Shown here piece by piece: positions 52,850 to 62,449 of a stretch of 64,000 nucleotides of DNA (position 1 is its first letter; each line of letters opens with the position of its first letter). The DNA is from Mycobacterium sp. Aquia_213 (GTDB lineage: Bacteria; Actinomycetota; Actinomycetes; Mycobacteriales; Mycobacteriaceae), in NCBI RefSeq assembly GCF_026625985.1, contig NZ_CP113116.1, forward strand, positions 3,968,001 through 4,032,000. Reading direction: 5' to 3'. Below the pieces are notes generated by a model, which was given only the letters and a program-made list of their open reading frames with translations, ran no database searches and was not told the DNA's origin. A program made the translations under genes and the position numbers.

Positions 52850-53326
52850 TCAGGCGATCAACGCGAGGCAAAGCGCGGCGAGTGCAAGACCCTGCAGGAT
52901 GGCGCGAGCGTTGATGATCCGATCCCAATTTGCCTGCAGTGCACGCACATGCGGCAGCACCTGGCCGCTATCAGCGGCGGCGGTGAGCTCGCGGTTGATC
53001 GGCGCGCTGACCCGGGTGTAGAGCAGCAGCCAGACCAACAGCAGCACAACGGCGGCACCGGCCGGGATGGCCTGAGCCCAGTTCGCGGCGAGCGCGGCTA
53101 AGACGGTGCTCGCGGCGGCCGCGACGACACCGATTGCCCCCGGCACGGGCATTCGCCGGTCGCCGTAGCGGTGCACGAACCCGGTCACTTCCCCCAGTAC
53201 CCGATCGTCAACGCGGGCCAGCGCGGGTCGCAAGACCAGCGCGCAGAACGCGTCGGTGCCGTAGACCACCGCGACGCCCATAATGGCAATCAGCGCCGCG
53301 AGCTGCGCGAACTGTGACAACGCCAT
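52850..53326 (-). CDS. DUF1772 small membrane protein
   Basis: The protein has 158 residues with four predicted membrane helices (about 5-27, 60-80, 84-103, 140-157) and the DUF1772 pattern TRVSAPINREL followed by WDRIINARAILQG. Members are found beside TetR regulators and oxidoreductases and are annotated as anthrone-oxygenase-like; the function is unproven. It is divergent from the tetR gene, with an operator array between them, so it is probably the regulator's direct target. The start has AAAGGAG upstream. Confidence 0.82.
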   Translation of the reverse strand: MALSQFAQLAALIAIMGVAVVYGTDAFCALVLRPALARVDDRVLGEVTGFVHRYGDRRMPVPGAIGVVAAAASTVLAALAANWAQAIPAGAAVVLLLVWLLLYTRVSAPINRELTAAADSGQVLPHVRALQANWDRIINARAILQGLALAALCLALIA

Positions 53327-53352
53327 GTCGAAACTCCTTTCTATTTGCCACC

Positions 53353-53428
53353 GCTAGAGATACTAGCGATGCTAGATCCACCCTCGCCGCGATGTCAATA
53401 GCAGCGCTATTGGATCTAGCGATGCTAT
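53353..53428. promoter_or_regulatory. TetR operator array between DUF1772 and tetR
   Basis: The 110-bp divergent region holds overlapping symmetrical repeats: GCTAG-n5-CTAGC (53353-53367), CTAGC-GAT-GCTAG (53363-53375, perfect), and a second CTAGCGATGCTA (53416-53427). GCTAGATCCA (53371-53380) is also the exact inverse of TGGATCTAGC (53411-53420). Such symmetry is typical for TetR-family operators and would let one repressor shut both divergent promoters. Confidence 0.65.
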
Positions 53429-53436
53429 GGTCGGCT

Positions 53437-54027
53437 ATGCCTATCGAGGACCGTCGTGCGCGCGAGCGAGATGAGCGACGCCGGCTGATCATCAGTACGG
53501 CGCGGCGGCTGGCCGAAGCCGAGGGATGGGATGCCGTCACCACGCGTCGGCTGTCCGCCGAGATCGAGTACAGCCAGCCCGTTCTTTACTCGCACTTCGC
53601 CAACATGGATCAGCTCGCGCAGGCCGTCGCCGTCGACGGATTCGGCGAACTGGCCGAGGCGCTGCACACCGCGCGCACCGGCGCCGCGACGACCACCGAA
53701 GCGCTTCGACAGCTCGCGCATGCCTACGTCGACTTTGCCCGACAAAACCCGGCGCTATACGACGCGATGTTCACCCGCTCGACCACATTGCACTTCGCTG
53801 CCGACGACACACCGCCCGAATTGGAAGCGGGCTTCACCGAGCTACGCATTGTGGCTGCAGCACTTGCAGAGCACCAAGACGCGGACACGCTCGCCGAGGT
53901 GCTCTGGTCGGCGCTGCACGGACTGGTCACCCTCACGCGCAATCGCCGGCTACGTCCAAGCCACGAGGCCGACCGCGTCGACCTTCTGATCGCTCAACTT
54001 GCGTCCCAACGCGAAACGCTGCGCTGA
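53437..54027 (+). CDS. TetR-family transcriptional regulator
   Basis: I use the ATG at 53437 (196 residues); a longer reading would cover the operator. The helix-turn-helix is at about 15-60: RRLIISTARRLAEAEGWDAV, then TRRLSAEIEYSQPVLYSHF. The ligand-binding half is of the TetR_C WHG-like type (ALYDAMFTR, LVTLTRNRRLRP). It probably controls itself and the divergent DUF1772/F420-protein genes. Whether it also affects the lipid genes on either side is unknown. It converges with the Mas-like PKS gene. Confidence 0.88.
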   Translation: MPIEDRRARERDERRRLIISTARRLAEAEGWDAVTTRRLSAEIEYSQPVLYSHFANMDQLAQAVAVDGFGELAEALHTARTGAATTTEALRQLAHAYVDFARQNPALYDAMFTRSTTLHFAADDTPPELEAGFTELRIVAAALAEHQDADTLAEVLWSALHGLVTLTRNRRLRPSHEADRVDLLIAQLASQRETLR

Positions 54028-54050
54028 GCAGACATCGCCCGGGTTTGCCG

Positions 54051-57000
54051 TCAGGCTTTCGCTACGACCTCGCCGGCCACCAGCGTCTCGGCCAGGTGCA
54101 CGCTCAAAGCATGGGCCGTGTTGTGGGTGGCGATGGCCTTGGGAGTGATCCGGACACCGGTCTCGGCTTCGATGCGGGTCCGCAGCTCCAGATTGCCCAG
54201 TGAGTCCAGTCCGTGTTCGACGAACGGGCGGTCCGGATCGACGGTGCGGCGCAGGATCAGGCCGGTCTGCTCGGTGATCAGACGCTGAAGCCGGGTGGGC
54301 CATTCGTCCTGCGGCAGCGAGCGAAGTTCGGTACGCAACGTGGTCCCGGCGGCCTGGTGCGGTCCCGCGTCCTGGAAGGCTTCCGCGAACGGGCAGTGCC
54401 CAACCAACTCGGCCAGCCAGGACGTGCCCGTCGTCGGGACGTAGCCCGTGTAGCCGCGGTTATAACGCAGCAGCTCTTGGAATGCGTACGCGCCTTCGTC
54501 GGGAGTGATCATGTCGGTGCGCCCGCCCGCTGCCAGGTGCGTGGCACGCCCAACCTCGCCCCACGGCCCCCACGCGATGGCGAGCGCCGGCAGGCCCAGG
54601 CTGCGCCGCCATACCGTGAAGGCATCGACCCAGCTGTTGGCCGCCGCGTAGGCGCCCTGTCCGGCCGAGCCCACTAGCGCGGCCGCGGAGGAGAAACAGC
54701 AGAACCAGTCCAGTGGCTGGCCGGCCGTCGCGTGGTGCAGGTTCCATGCGCCGTAAACCTTTGGCGCCCAGTCACGGTCGATCACCTCGTCGGTGAGGTT
54801 GGCCAGAGTGGCGTCCACGACCACCGCCGCGGCATGCAGCACCCCGCGCAGCGGAAGCCCGGTGGCCGTGGCCGCTGCCACCACCCGGGCCGCGGTGTCG
54901 GCCTCGGCCATGCTGCCGGACTCCACGACGACGTCGGCGCCGCCGGCGCGGATCCGCTCAATGGCCTGCCGCGCCTTGGGAGTTGGGTTGGCCCTGGCGG
55001 TGAGCACGATCCGGCCGCAGCCCGCCTTGCCCATCTCGGTGGCCAGGAACAGCCCGAGTCCGCCCAGGCCGCCGGTGATGATGTAGGAACCGTCGCCGCG
55101 AAATACGCTGGCCCGCTCCGGGGGTACCAGCACGGTACTTTGCCCCTCGCGCGGGATGGACAGCACGAGTTTTCCGTTGTGCTCAGCCGCACCCATCACG
55201 CGAATTGCCGTGGCCGCCTGGTCAAGTGGATAGGCGGTGTGCTCGAGCGGCGGTAACTCGCCGTCTCCGACGAGCCGGTACACGGTACCCAGCAGGTCCC
55301 CCACCTGCTGGGGGTGGCTGGCAGCCATCAGCGCGAGGTCGAGGTAGTGGAACGTGAGGTTGCGGCGGAAGGGATACTGGCCCAACCGGGTATCGCCGTA
55401 GACATCGCGCTTGCCGATCTCCACGAAGCGGCCACCGATCGCCAGCAGTTCGAAGCCGGCGCGTTGGGCGGCACCGGTGACCGAGTTGAGCACGACGTCG
55501 ACGCCGTACCCGTCGGTATCGCGGCGGATGAGGTCGGCGAATTCGGTGCTGCGCGAGTCGTAGACGTGCTCGATGCCCATGTCGTGCAGCAGTGCACGCC
55601 GTTGCGGGCTGCCCGCCGTGGCAAAGATCTCCGCCCCCACCAACCGGGCTATCGCGATCGCGGCGCGCCCCACCCCGCCGGTTGCGGAGTGGATCAGCAC
55701 TCGCTCCCCGGGCTTGATCCTGGCCATGTCCTGCAGGCCGTACCAGGCGGTGGCGTAGGCCGTCGTGGCCGCCGCGGCCTGCTCGGCGTCCAGGCCGGGC
55801 GGCAGTGTCACGGCAAGTTTGGCGTCACAGGTGACGAACGTTGCCCAACAGCCGTTTTCGGACACGCCGCCGACGCGGTCACCCACCTGACGGTCGGTGA
55901 CGCCCGGCCCGACCGCGGTGACCACGCCCGCGAAGTCCATACCCAGCCGCGGTTGACGCCCGTCGACGCTGGGGAATCGGCCCATGGCGATCAGCACATC
56001 GGCGAAGTTGAGGCTGGACGCGGTGACCGCGACCTCGATCTGGCCCGGCCCCGGTGAGGTGCGTTCGAACGCAACGAGTTCCAGGCCTTCCAGGTCGCCG
56101 GGAGTGCGGATCTCCAGGCGCATGCCGTCGAGCTGATGGTTCGCGATGGCGGTGTGCCGCTCGTCGGGTCGCAGCGGGGCCGAGCGCAGCCGCGCGGTGT
56201 ACCACCGCCCATTGCGCCAGGCGGTTTCGTCCTCGTCCGAACCAGCCAGCAGCTGGCGCGCCAGCTGTGCGGCGTCCGTAGCCTCATCCAGGTCGATCTG
56301 GGTGGCCCGCAGCTCGGCATCTTCGGCGGCGATCACCCGCATCAGCCCCCGTAGCCCCGCTTGTTCCAGGTTGAGCGGGTCATCGGGCAACACGGTCTGG
56401 GCGTTGCGGGTCACGACATACAAACGGGGCGGGTCCTCGGATGCTTCGGTCAGCGCGCGGGCGATCCCGACCAGATGCCGCACCTGCTCGCGGCCGCGGG
56501 CCGGGCACTGCTCATCGTTGTCGTCGGATGCCGGCCCGGCCAGCACCACCACACCGGCGGCATCGCCTATCGGCAGGCCGGGCTGTCCACCGTTCGGCCA
56601 GCGACCGGTTTCGCAGTGCGCACCTTCGGTTTTCAGCGCGTCGGCGAGCCGGGCGGCCAACGAGTCATCGGCATCGGAGGCCGTCAGCAACAACCAGGTC
56701 CCGGCCGCACCGTCCGCCGCGGCGGGCAGATCGTGCGGCTCCCAGTCGATCGTCAGCAGGCGCTCGGCCAGGACTCGTTGGCGTGTGCCGCTTTCGGAGA
56801 CGTCGCTACCCACGCGCAGCCCACGCACGATCAGCAGCACGGCCCCGTTCTCGTCGAACACGTCGAGGTCGGCTTCCATCCCGATTTGGTTGGCCTCGGT
56901 CACCCGGCTCAGGCAGTAACGGGCGTTCTGCAGCGACCCGTAGCTGCGCAGCCGGCGCACCCCTAGCGGCAAGAGCAGACCGCCGTCGGCGATCTCGCTG

Positions 57001-60000
57001 CTGCGCGCATGCGCCGCGACCGACTGGAAGCAGGCGTCGAGCAGCGCGGGATGCACCTGAAAAGCGTTGTGCTGCAAGTTAACCTGCTCCGGGGGTCCGA
57101 CTTCGGCCAGCACGGTGCCGTTCGCGGTATTGGCGGTGTGCGCGGCCGCCAGACCCGCGAACGCGGGGCCGAACCGGACTCCGCGGTTGTCGAACCACGC
57201 CCGCAGCTGCGTCCCGTCCACCCGGTTCGGATGTGCGGCGAGCAGGGCGGCAACGTCGTGTACCGGTGGCTGGCCCAGCTCGTCGATGGCCTGCAGGGTC
57301 GCGGCGGCTCGCCGCGTGTACTCCCCCTCCTCATCGGTTTGCACCGCGAAGGAGACGACACCGGGAGCCTGCACCGACGCGTCGGCGCTCAGCGCGGTCT
57401 GGCCGTCGAGCAGCAACATCTGTTCGAACCGGATATCGCGGACCTCCGACGCGTCACCCAGGGTCTCGCGGGCCGCAGCCAGCGCCATCTCGCAGTACGC
57501 GGCTCCGGGCAGCGCCGGCACGGCGTACACCTGGTGGTCGGCGAGCCATGGCTGTGCCGTGGTGCCGACTTCGCCCTGCCAGACATGACGTTCGGGCTCC
57601 TCGGGCAGCCGCACGTGCACCCCCAACAGGGGATGCACCGAAACGGTGCGACCTCCGGCCGCCGCGGTTTCGCCAGCCGGCAACTGCGCACGATGCTCTC
57701 CGGCGCCGATCCAGTGGCGGGTGTGGTGCCAGGGCGAGGCGGGCAGGCACGGATGTGGTTCGGGCGGGTGCGGGGTTTGCGGTGGATGGCCGCGGTGGCT
57801 CGCGTTGAGGTTGGTGTGGAACACCAGCGTGTCGTCGGCGTCGCGCGCCAAGGTGCTGACGATCCGGTAGTCACCGGTGCCGAGGGTGTCATTGATGGCG
57901 TGGGCGAGCAAGGGGTGTGGGCTGATTTCGATGAACGTGGCATGGCTGTCACCGGCCGTGCCGATGGCCTGGCTGAACCGAACCGGGTTGCGCAGGTTGG
58001 CCGCCCAGTGGTCGGCGTCGAACGCCGGCGTCTCATCGGGTCCGCTGGTAGTGCTGATCACCGGGATGGCCGGCGCATCCGGGGCTAAATCGGCTAGCGC
58101 AGAACATAATTCGGGCAGGATCGGCTCGATGATGCGGTGATGGGAGGCGACGTCGACCTCGACGCGCCGGGCCAGCCGGTCGGCGTCGGCCACTACCGCA
58201 ATCACCGCGTCGACCTGATCGGGCGGCCCGGCGATCACCGTCTGGCTCGGCGAGGCATACACCGCGATGCTCACCTGCGGGTAATCGACCAGCAGCTTCT
58301 CGGTGGCCGCGGCGTCGGATTCCACCAGCGCCATCGCCCCCTGGCCGGACAGCCGTGACATCAACCGCGACCGGGTGGAAATCACCCGCAAGCCGTCGGC
58401 GACGCTCAAGGCCCCGGCCACCACGGCCGCGGTGACCTCACCCATCGAATGTCCGATCACGGCGTCCGGCTCTACGCCATAGGAGCGCCACAGCGCCGTC
58501 AGCGCCAGCTGCACACCCACCAGCAGCGGCTGAATCCGCTCGATGCCGGTCACCGGCTGGCCCTCGGCCAGTACCTGCTGCAGCGAAAACCCGGCCTGGG
58601 CAACGAATATCGGCTCCAGCTCGGCGACCGCCGCGGCGAAAGCCGGCTCATCGGCCAGCAACTGCCGGCCCATTCCCGCCCACTGGGAGCCCTGACCGGA
58701 ATACACGAACACCGTGCCTGGCCGCGACGTTCCCGGGTACGGGGCCACCACCCCGTCGGCCGGCATGCCCGCAGCCAGCGCCCGCAACCCAGCGGTCGCC
58801 TGGGCACGATCGCGCGCACAGACGGTGCCGAACAGCCCGTGCCGGGACCGGTGGTGGTTTAGCGTGTGCGCGACGTCGGGCAATGCCACGTCCGCGCCGT
58901 CGCCGTCCATCCAGTCGGCCAACGTCGACGCCAGCGAGCTCACCCGCTCGCTCGTCTTGCCCGACAACACCAGCGTGCTCACCGCCGGGACTGGTTGGGA
59001 CGCAACGGGATCCAGATCCGGGGCCTGTTCAACCACCACGTGGGCATTGGTGCCGCCGAAGCCGAACGACGACACGCCCGCTCGCCGTGGCAGCCCGGTC
59101 TGCGGCCAATCCGTGGGTTCTGCAACGACTTTCAGACGCATCTCGTCGAACGGGATGTGCGGATTCGGCGTCCGGTAGTTCATGTTCGGCGGGATGTGCC
59201 CGCGGTGTACCGCCAGCACCGCCTTGATGAGGCCGGCGATTCCGGCCGCCCCCTCCAGATGACCCATGTTCGATTTGACGGCGCCGAGCAGCAGCGGACC
59301 GTCTTCGGGACGTCCGCGACCCAGCACCGTGCCCAGCGCACGCGCCTCGATGGGATCGCCCAACAGTGTTCCGGTGCCATGGGTCTCGACATAGTCGACC
59401 TGATGTGGCGCGACGCCCGCGTTGGCGCACGCCGCGCGCAGCACCGCCATCTGCGCGGCCGGATTCGGTGCCATCAGCCCGTTGGACCGGCCATCCTGAT
59501 TGACCGCCGATCCCCGCACCACCGCCAGCACCCGATCCCCGTCGCGCACGGCGTCGCTGACTCGCTTGAGGATCACCGCGCCGCAGCCTTCGCCGCGGAC
59601 GAATCCGTCCGCGTCCGCGTCGAAGGATTTGCACTGACCCGTCGGCGACAACGCTTCGGCTCCGTCGAAGCTGCGGAAGATGGCCGGCGACAACAGCAGG
59701 TTCACGCCCGCGGCGATGGCCAGATCGCAATCCCCGGTGCGCAGGCTCTGACATCCCATGTGCACGGCCACCAGCGACGACGAGCAGGCCGTGTCCACCG
59801 ACACGGACGGACCGCGTAGATCCAGGAAATACGACAGCCGATTGGCGATGATGCTCAGCGCGCCGCCGATGTTGCTCCACGCGTCGACACGACTGAGGTC
59901 CGTTCCGGCCAGATACCCGTAGTCGGTCGCGCACGCTCCGGCGAAAACCCCCGTCTGCGATCGCCGCAGTGATTCCGCGGGAATCCCGGCATGCTCCAAG

Positions 60001-60599
60001 GCTTCCCAGGCCACCTCCAGCAACAACCGCTGCTGCGGGTCCATCGCCGTCGCTTCATGCGGGGAGATCTCGAAGAATTCGGCGTCGAAACCGTCGACAT
60101 CGGTCAACACCGACGCCCATCGGGTGGTGGCGGCCAATGCCGTCGCGATCTCGGGCGAACCGTCGTCGAACGGCAGCCATCGGTCGGCAGGCACCTCGGA
60201 TACCGACGAACGGCCCTCACACAAGAACCGCCAGTACGCGTCCGGCCCGGAAATATCCCCGGGGAACCGGCATCCCAAGCCGATCACCGCGATCGGCTCG
60301 TCGGCCCAACCGCGCTCCGCCGAGACCACCTGGGCCTCGGACTCCGACTCGGGTGTGGTCAGAAACTGCACCAATTCGTTGATCGTGGGGTGCTGCCAAA
60401 AATCCAACGGCGACACCGGCCGGCCAGCGACCGTCGCCAACTCCCCCGAGAGCACGACCGCGTCTCGCGAGCCCACTCCCAAGTCGTTGAACGCCACATC
60501 GAGGCCGACATCGTCACGATCACAACCGATCTCGGTAACGAGATAGTCGATCAACCAGCGCTCTAGCCCCCCGGCCTCGTCAGGACCGGCCGATGTCAC
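54051..60599 (-). CDS. Mas-like type I polyketide synthase with an extra N-terminal ACP (ACP-KS-AT-DH-ER-KR-ACP)
   Basis: The protein has 2182 residues from a GTG; M. tuberculosis Mas has 2111 and lacks the first domain. Residues 10-85 form a loading ACP (Ser44 in GVGSRDAV) nearly the same as that of the PpsA/B hybrid. KS (95-520, Cys272) also carries PpsA-type insertions (TTRW, VLGRGRPEDG). From the AT on, the protein is Mas-like: Ser718 in GHSMGE, VASHH (methylmalonyl type), DH with His1022 (HQVYAVPALP), an MDR-type ER with HSATGGVGRAAIA, KR with GGLGGLGLFL, and a Mas-type ACP with Ser2133 (HGLDSLGNLELRTRI). It should iteratively add methylmalonyl units to a fatty acyl starter to make a mycocerosate-like multimethyl acid. 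Its GTG overlaps the ligase stop (GTGA). Confidence 0.88.
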   Translation of the reverse strand: MTSAGPDEAGGLERWLIDYLVTEIGCDRDDVGLDVAFNDLGVGSRDAVVLSGELATVAGRPVSPLDFWQHPTINELVQFLTTPESESEAQVVSAERGWADEPIAVIGLGCRFPGDISGPDAYWRFLCEGRSSVSEVPADRWLPFDDGSPEIATALAATTRWASVLTDVDGFDAEFFEISPHEATAMDPQQRLLLEVAWEALEHAGIPAESLRRSQTGVFAGACATDYGYLAGTDLSRVDAWSNIGGALSIIANRLSYFLDLRGPSVSVDTACSSSLVAVHMGCQSLRTGDCDLAIAAGVNLLLSPAIFRSFDGAEALSPTGQCKSFDADADGFVRGEGCGAVILKRVSDAVRDGDRVLAVVRGSAVNQDGRSNGLMAPNPAAQMAVLRAACANAGVAPHQVDYVETHGTGTLLGDPIEARALGTVLGRGRPEDGPLLLGAVKSNMGHLEGAAGIAGLIKAVLAVHRGHIPPNMNYRTPNPHIPFDEMRLKVVAEPTDWPQTGLPRRAGVSSFGFGGTNAHVVVEQAPDLDPVASQPVPAVSTLVLSGKTSERVSSLASTLADWMDGDGADVALPDVAHTLNHHRSRHGLFGTVCARDRAQATAGLRALAAGMPADGVVAPYPGTSRPGTVFVYSGQGSQWAGMGRQLLADEPAFAAAVAELEPIFVAQAGFSLQQVLAEGQPVTGIERIQPLLVGVQLALTALWRSYGVEPDAVIGHSMGEVTAAVVAGALSVADGLRVISTRSRLMSRLSGQGAMALVESDAAATEKLLVDYPQVSIAVYASPSQTVIAGPPDQVDAVIAVVADADRLARRVEVDVASHHRIIEPILPELCSALADLAPDAPAIPVISTTSGPDETPAFDADHWAANLRNPVRFSQAIGTAGDSHATFIEISPHPLLAHAINDTLGTGDYRIVSTLARDADDTLVFHTNLNASHRGHPPQTPHPPEPHPCLPASPWHHTRHWIGAGEHRAQLPAGETAAAGGRTVSVHPLLGVHVRLPEEPERHVWQGEVGTTAQPWLADHQVYAVPALPGAAYCEMALAAARETLGDASEVRDIRFEQMLLLDGQTALSADASVQAPGVVSFAVQTDEEGEYTRRAAATLQAIDELGQPPVHDVAALLAAHPNRVDGTQLRAWFDNRGVRFGPAFAGLAAAHTANTANGTVLAEVGPPEQVNLQHNAFQVHPALLDACFQSVAAHARSSEIADGGLLLPLGVRRLRSYGSLQNARYCLSRVTEANQIGMEADLDVFDENGAVLLIVRGLRVGSDVSESGTRQRVLAERLLTIDWEPHDLPAAADGAAGTWLLLTASDADDSLAARLADALKTEGAHCETGRWPNGGQPGLPIGDAAGVVVLAGPASDDNDEQCPARGREQVRHLVGIARALTEASEDPPRLYVVTRNAQTVLPDDPLNLEQAGLRGLMRVIAAEDAELRATQIDLDEATDAAQLARQLLAGSDEDETAWRNGRWYTARLRSAPLRPDERHTAIANHQLDGMRLEIRTPGDLEGLELVAFERTSPGPGQIEVAVTASSLNFADVLIAMGRFPSVDGRQPRLGMDFAGVVTAVGPGVTDRQVGDRVGGVSENGCWATFVTCDAKLAVTLPPGLDAEQAAAATTAYATAWYGLQDMARIKPGERVLIHSATGGVGRAAIAIARLVGAEIFATAGSPQRRALLHDMGIEHVYDSRSTEFADLIRRDTDGYGVDVVLNSVTGAAQRAGFELLAIGGRFVEIGKRDVYGDTRLGQYPFRRNLTFHYLDLALMAASHPQQVGDLLGTVYRLVGDGELPPLEHTAYPLDQAATAIRVMGAAEHNGKLVLSIPREGQSTVLVPPERASVFRGDGSYIITGGLGGLGLFLATEMGKAGCGRIVLTARANPTPKARQAIERIRAGGADVVVESGSMAEADTAARVVAAATATGLPLRGVLHAAAVVVDATLANLTDEVIDRDWAPKVYGAWNLHHATAGQPLDWFCCFSSAAALVGSAGQGAYAAANSWVDAFTVWRRSLGLPALAIAWGPWGEVGRATHLAAGGRTDMITPDEGAYAFQELLRYNRGYTGYVPTTGTSWLAELVGHCPFAEAFQDAGPHQAAGTTLRTELRSLPQDEWPTRLQRLITEQTGLILRRTVDPDRPFVEHGLDSLGNLELRTRIEAETGVRITPKAIATHNTAHALSVHLAETLVAGEVVAKA

Positions 60600-62338
60600 G
60601 CCGAAACGTCCAAGCGCTCAAACTCTTCGAGCCGATAGGACTCGACACACGTCGAGCGGCGCACCTTGCCACTCGTCGTGAGCGGAAGCGAACCGGGCGC
60701 CACCAGAACGAGATCGGCGATACGGACGCCGTGTGCGCTCGATATCGCGGCGGCGACATCGCGCCGTATCGAGCGGAGTTTCTGCTGAGCATCCTCGTCG
60801 GAGCCGGCCCGGTTCTTGACCTCCGCGATGGCGACAAGCTGCTCGGTGGTGTCATTGGCGACCGAAATCGCGGCCACCCGGCCCTTGGTGATCTGCCCGA
60901 TCGTCGATTCGATGTCGTCCGGGTAGTGATTGCGCCCGTCCACGATCAGCAGGTCCTTGAGGCGGCCCATGATGAACAATTCGCCGTCGCAGATGAACCC
61001 CAGGTCGCCCGTCCGCAGCCAGGGACCCTCCGGTGTGCCCGCCGACGGGGTGGTAATCCGTGCACCAAAAGTGCGCTTGGTCCGCTCCGGATTGCGCCAG
61101 TACCCGTTGCCGATGTTCGACCCGTGCGCCCAGATCTCGCCGATGACACCGGATGCCGTCTCGGTCTTGGTTTCGGGATTGACGATGCGCACCAGTGGCG
61201 ACTTCATGGCGCCGTAGCTGATCAGGTCGCTACCGCCTTGCTCCTCGGTGCATGGCGTGGCTTGGCCGCCCGACAGTTGCTGGTACTGGAAGCGCACGGA
61301 TTTGGGCGCCTGCCCCGTCTTCGCGCTGGCGACGTACAGCGTCGCCTCGGCGAGCCCATAGGACGGCCGGATGGCCGTCTCGGGCAGGTTGTATCGGGAG
61401 AATCGCTCCATGAAGCGCGCGATCGAGGCCGGCTGCACCCGTTCACTGCCATTGGCGAGCCCCACCACACCGCTCAGATCGAGCCCGGCCATGTCGTCGT
61501 CCGATATTCTGCGCACCGCCAGGTCGAAAGCGAAGTTCGGCCCGCCGGAGAACGGCCGGGGACTGCTCGCAAGCAGCCTCATCCACCGAGCCGGCTCGAT
61601 CAGAAATGCGATCGGACTCGTCAACACCGCGGGACGTGCCCACACCGTCGGGAAGCAGATGCCCTGAAGGAGTCCCATGTCGTGATAGAACGGCAGCCAC
61701 GACACCAGCGTCTCCGGCGGCCCGGAAACGTCGAACAAGCCCGACTCGAGCTGCTGGCAATTCGTCACCACGTTCTCGTGAGTGATCACGACACCGGCCG
61801 GCTGGCCGGTCGATCCCGACGTGTACTGCAGATACGCTTCCTTGGGATGCGCGTATTCGGCCGGGCTGAATTCACCGGCGGAGTAAAAGTCGAGTGAGTC
61901 GATTTCGATGACCGTCGGGGCGGCCGAACCGCCGTGCGACTCAGCATATTTGACGACCCCGTCAACGACAGCGGACGTCGTGATAATGGCGGCCGGGGTG
62001 CAATCCTGCAGTGCCGACGATATGCGGCTGTCGTGGGCGCCGAATTGCGGGACCGACAGCGGAACCGCGATGAAGCCCGCCTGTAGCGCGCCCAGAAAGC
62101 CAACGACGTAGTCGAGGCTCTGCGGAGCCAATATCGCAACCCGATCGCCCGTGGTCCCGCAGCGGCGGAGCTCCTCGGCAACGGTCAACGCGCGCCGGTG
62201 CAGCTGCGACCAGGTCAAGCTTTCGGCGAAGCCTTTCGGATCCACGTCATAGTCGATGAATGTGAATGCCGTGTCATTTGGCTGCCGGCGAGCATTTTCG
62301 CCCAGCACCGCAGGAATGGAGGACTCGAGTACGGACAT
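60596..62338 (-). CDS. Fatty-acyl-AMP ligase (FadD26/FadD28 family)
   Basis: The protein has 580 residues. Seen: the AMP-binding loop YTSGSTGQPAG, LVSWLPFYHDMGLLQGIC, SYGLAEATLYVA, WLRTGDLGF, and the C-terminal hinge DLLIVDGRNHYPDDIE. These and the insertion after the first C-terminal strand are typical of FAAL enzymes, which hand acyl-adenylates to PKS carrier domains instead of CoA. Similarity is shared between FadD26 (DGRNHYPDDIE, LISYG) and FadD28 (SPLVRIV, NGYWRNPE), so I do not choose. It is upstream of and translationally coupled to the Mas-like PKS. In M. tuberculosis, fadD28 is instead divergent from mas. It is the only intact ligase in the window. The start has GGAAGG 9 bp upstream. 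Confidence 0.92.
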   Translation of the reverse strand: MSVLESSIPAVLGENARRQPNDTAFTFIDYDVDPKGFAESLTWSQLHRRALTVAEELRRCGTTGDRVAILAPQSLDYVVGFLGALQAGFIAVPLSVPQFGAHDSRISSALQDCTPAAIITTSAVVDGVVKYAESHGGSAAPTVIEIDSLDFYSAGEFSPAEYAHPKEAYLQYTSGSTGQPAGVVITHENVVTNCQQLESGLFDVSGPPETLVSWLPFYHDMGLLQGICFPTVWARPAVLTSPIAFLIEPARWMRLLASSPRPFSGGPNFAFDLAVRRISDDDMAGLDLSGVVGLANGSERVQPASIARFMERFSRYNLPETAIRPSYGLAEATLYVASAKTGQAPKSVRFQYQQLSGGQATPCTEEQGGSDLISYGAMKSPLVRIVNPETKTETASGVIGEIWAHGSNIGNGYWRNPERTKRTFGARITTPSAGTPEGPWLRTGDLGFICDGELFIMGRLKDLLIVDGRNHYPDDIESTIGQITKGRVAAISVANDTTEQLVAIAEVKNRAGSDEDAQQKLRSIRRDVAAAISSAHGVRIADLVLVAPGSLPLTTSGKVRRSTCVESYRLEEFERLDVSA

Positions 62339-62449
62339 AACGCTACCTTCCGATTTCTTTCAAAATATTGGTGCGCATCACGTCCCCCACGCGATACCGC
62401 GGCCCGGTCTTTTCGCAGCACCACCCATGCCGCTGACCGATACGAACTT

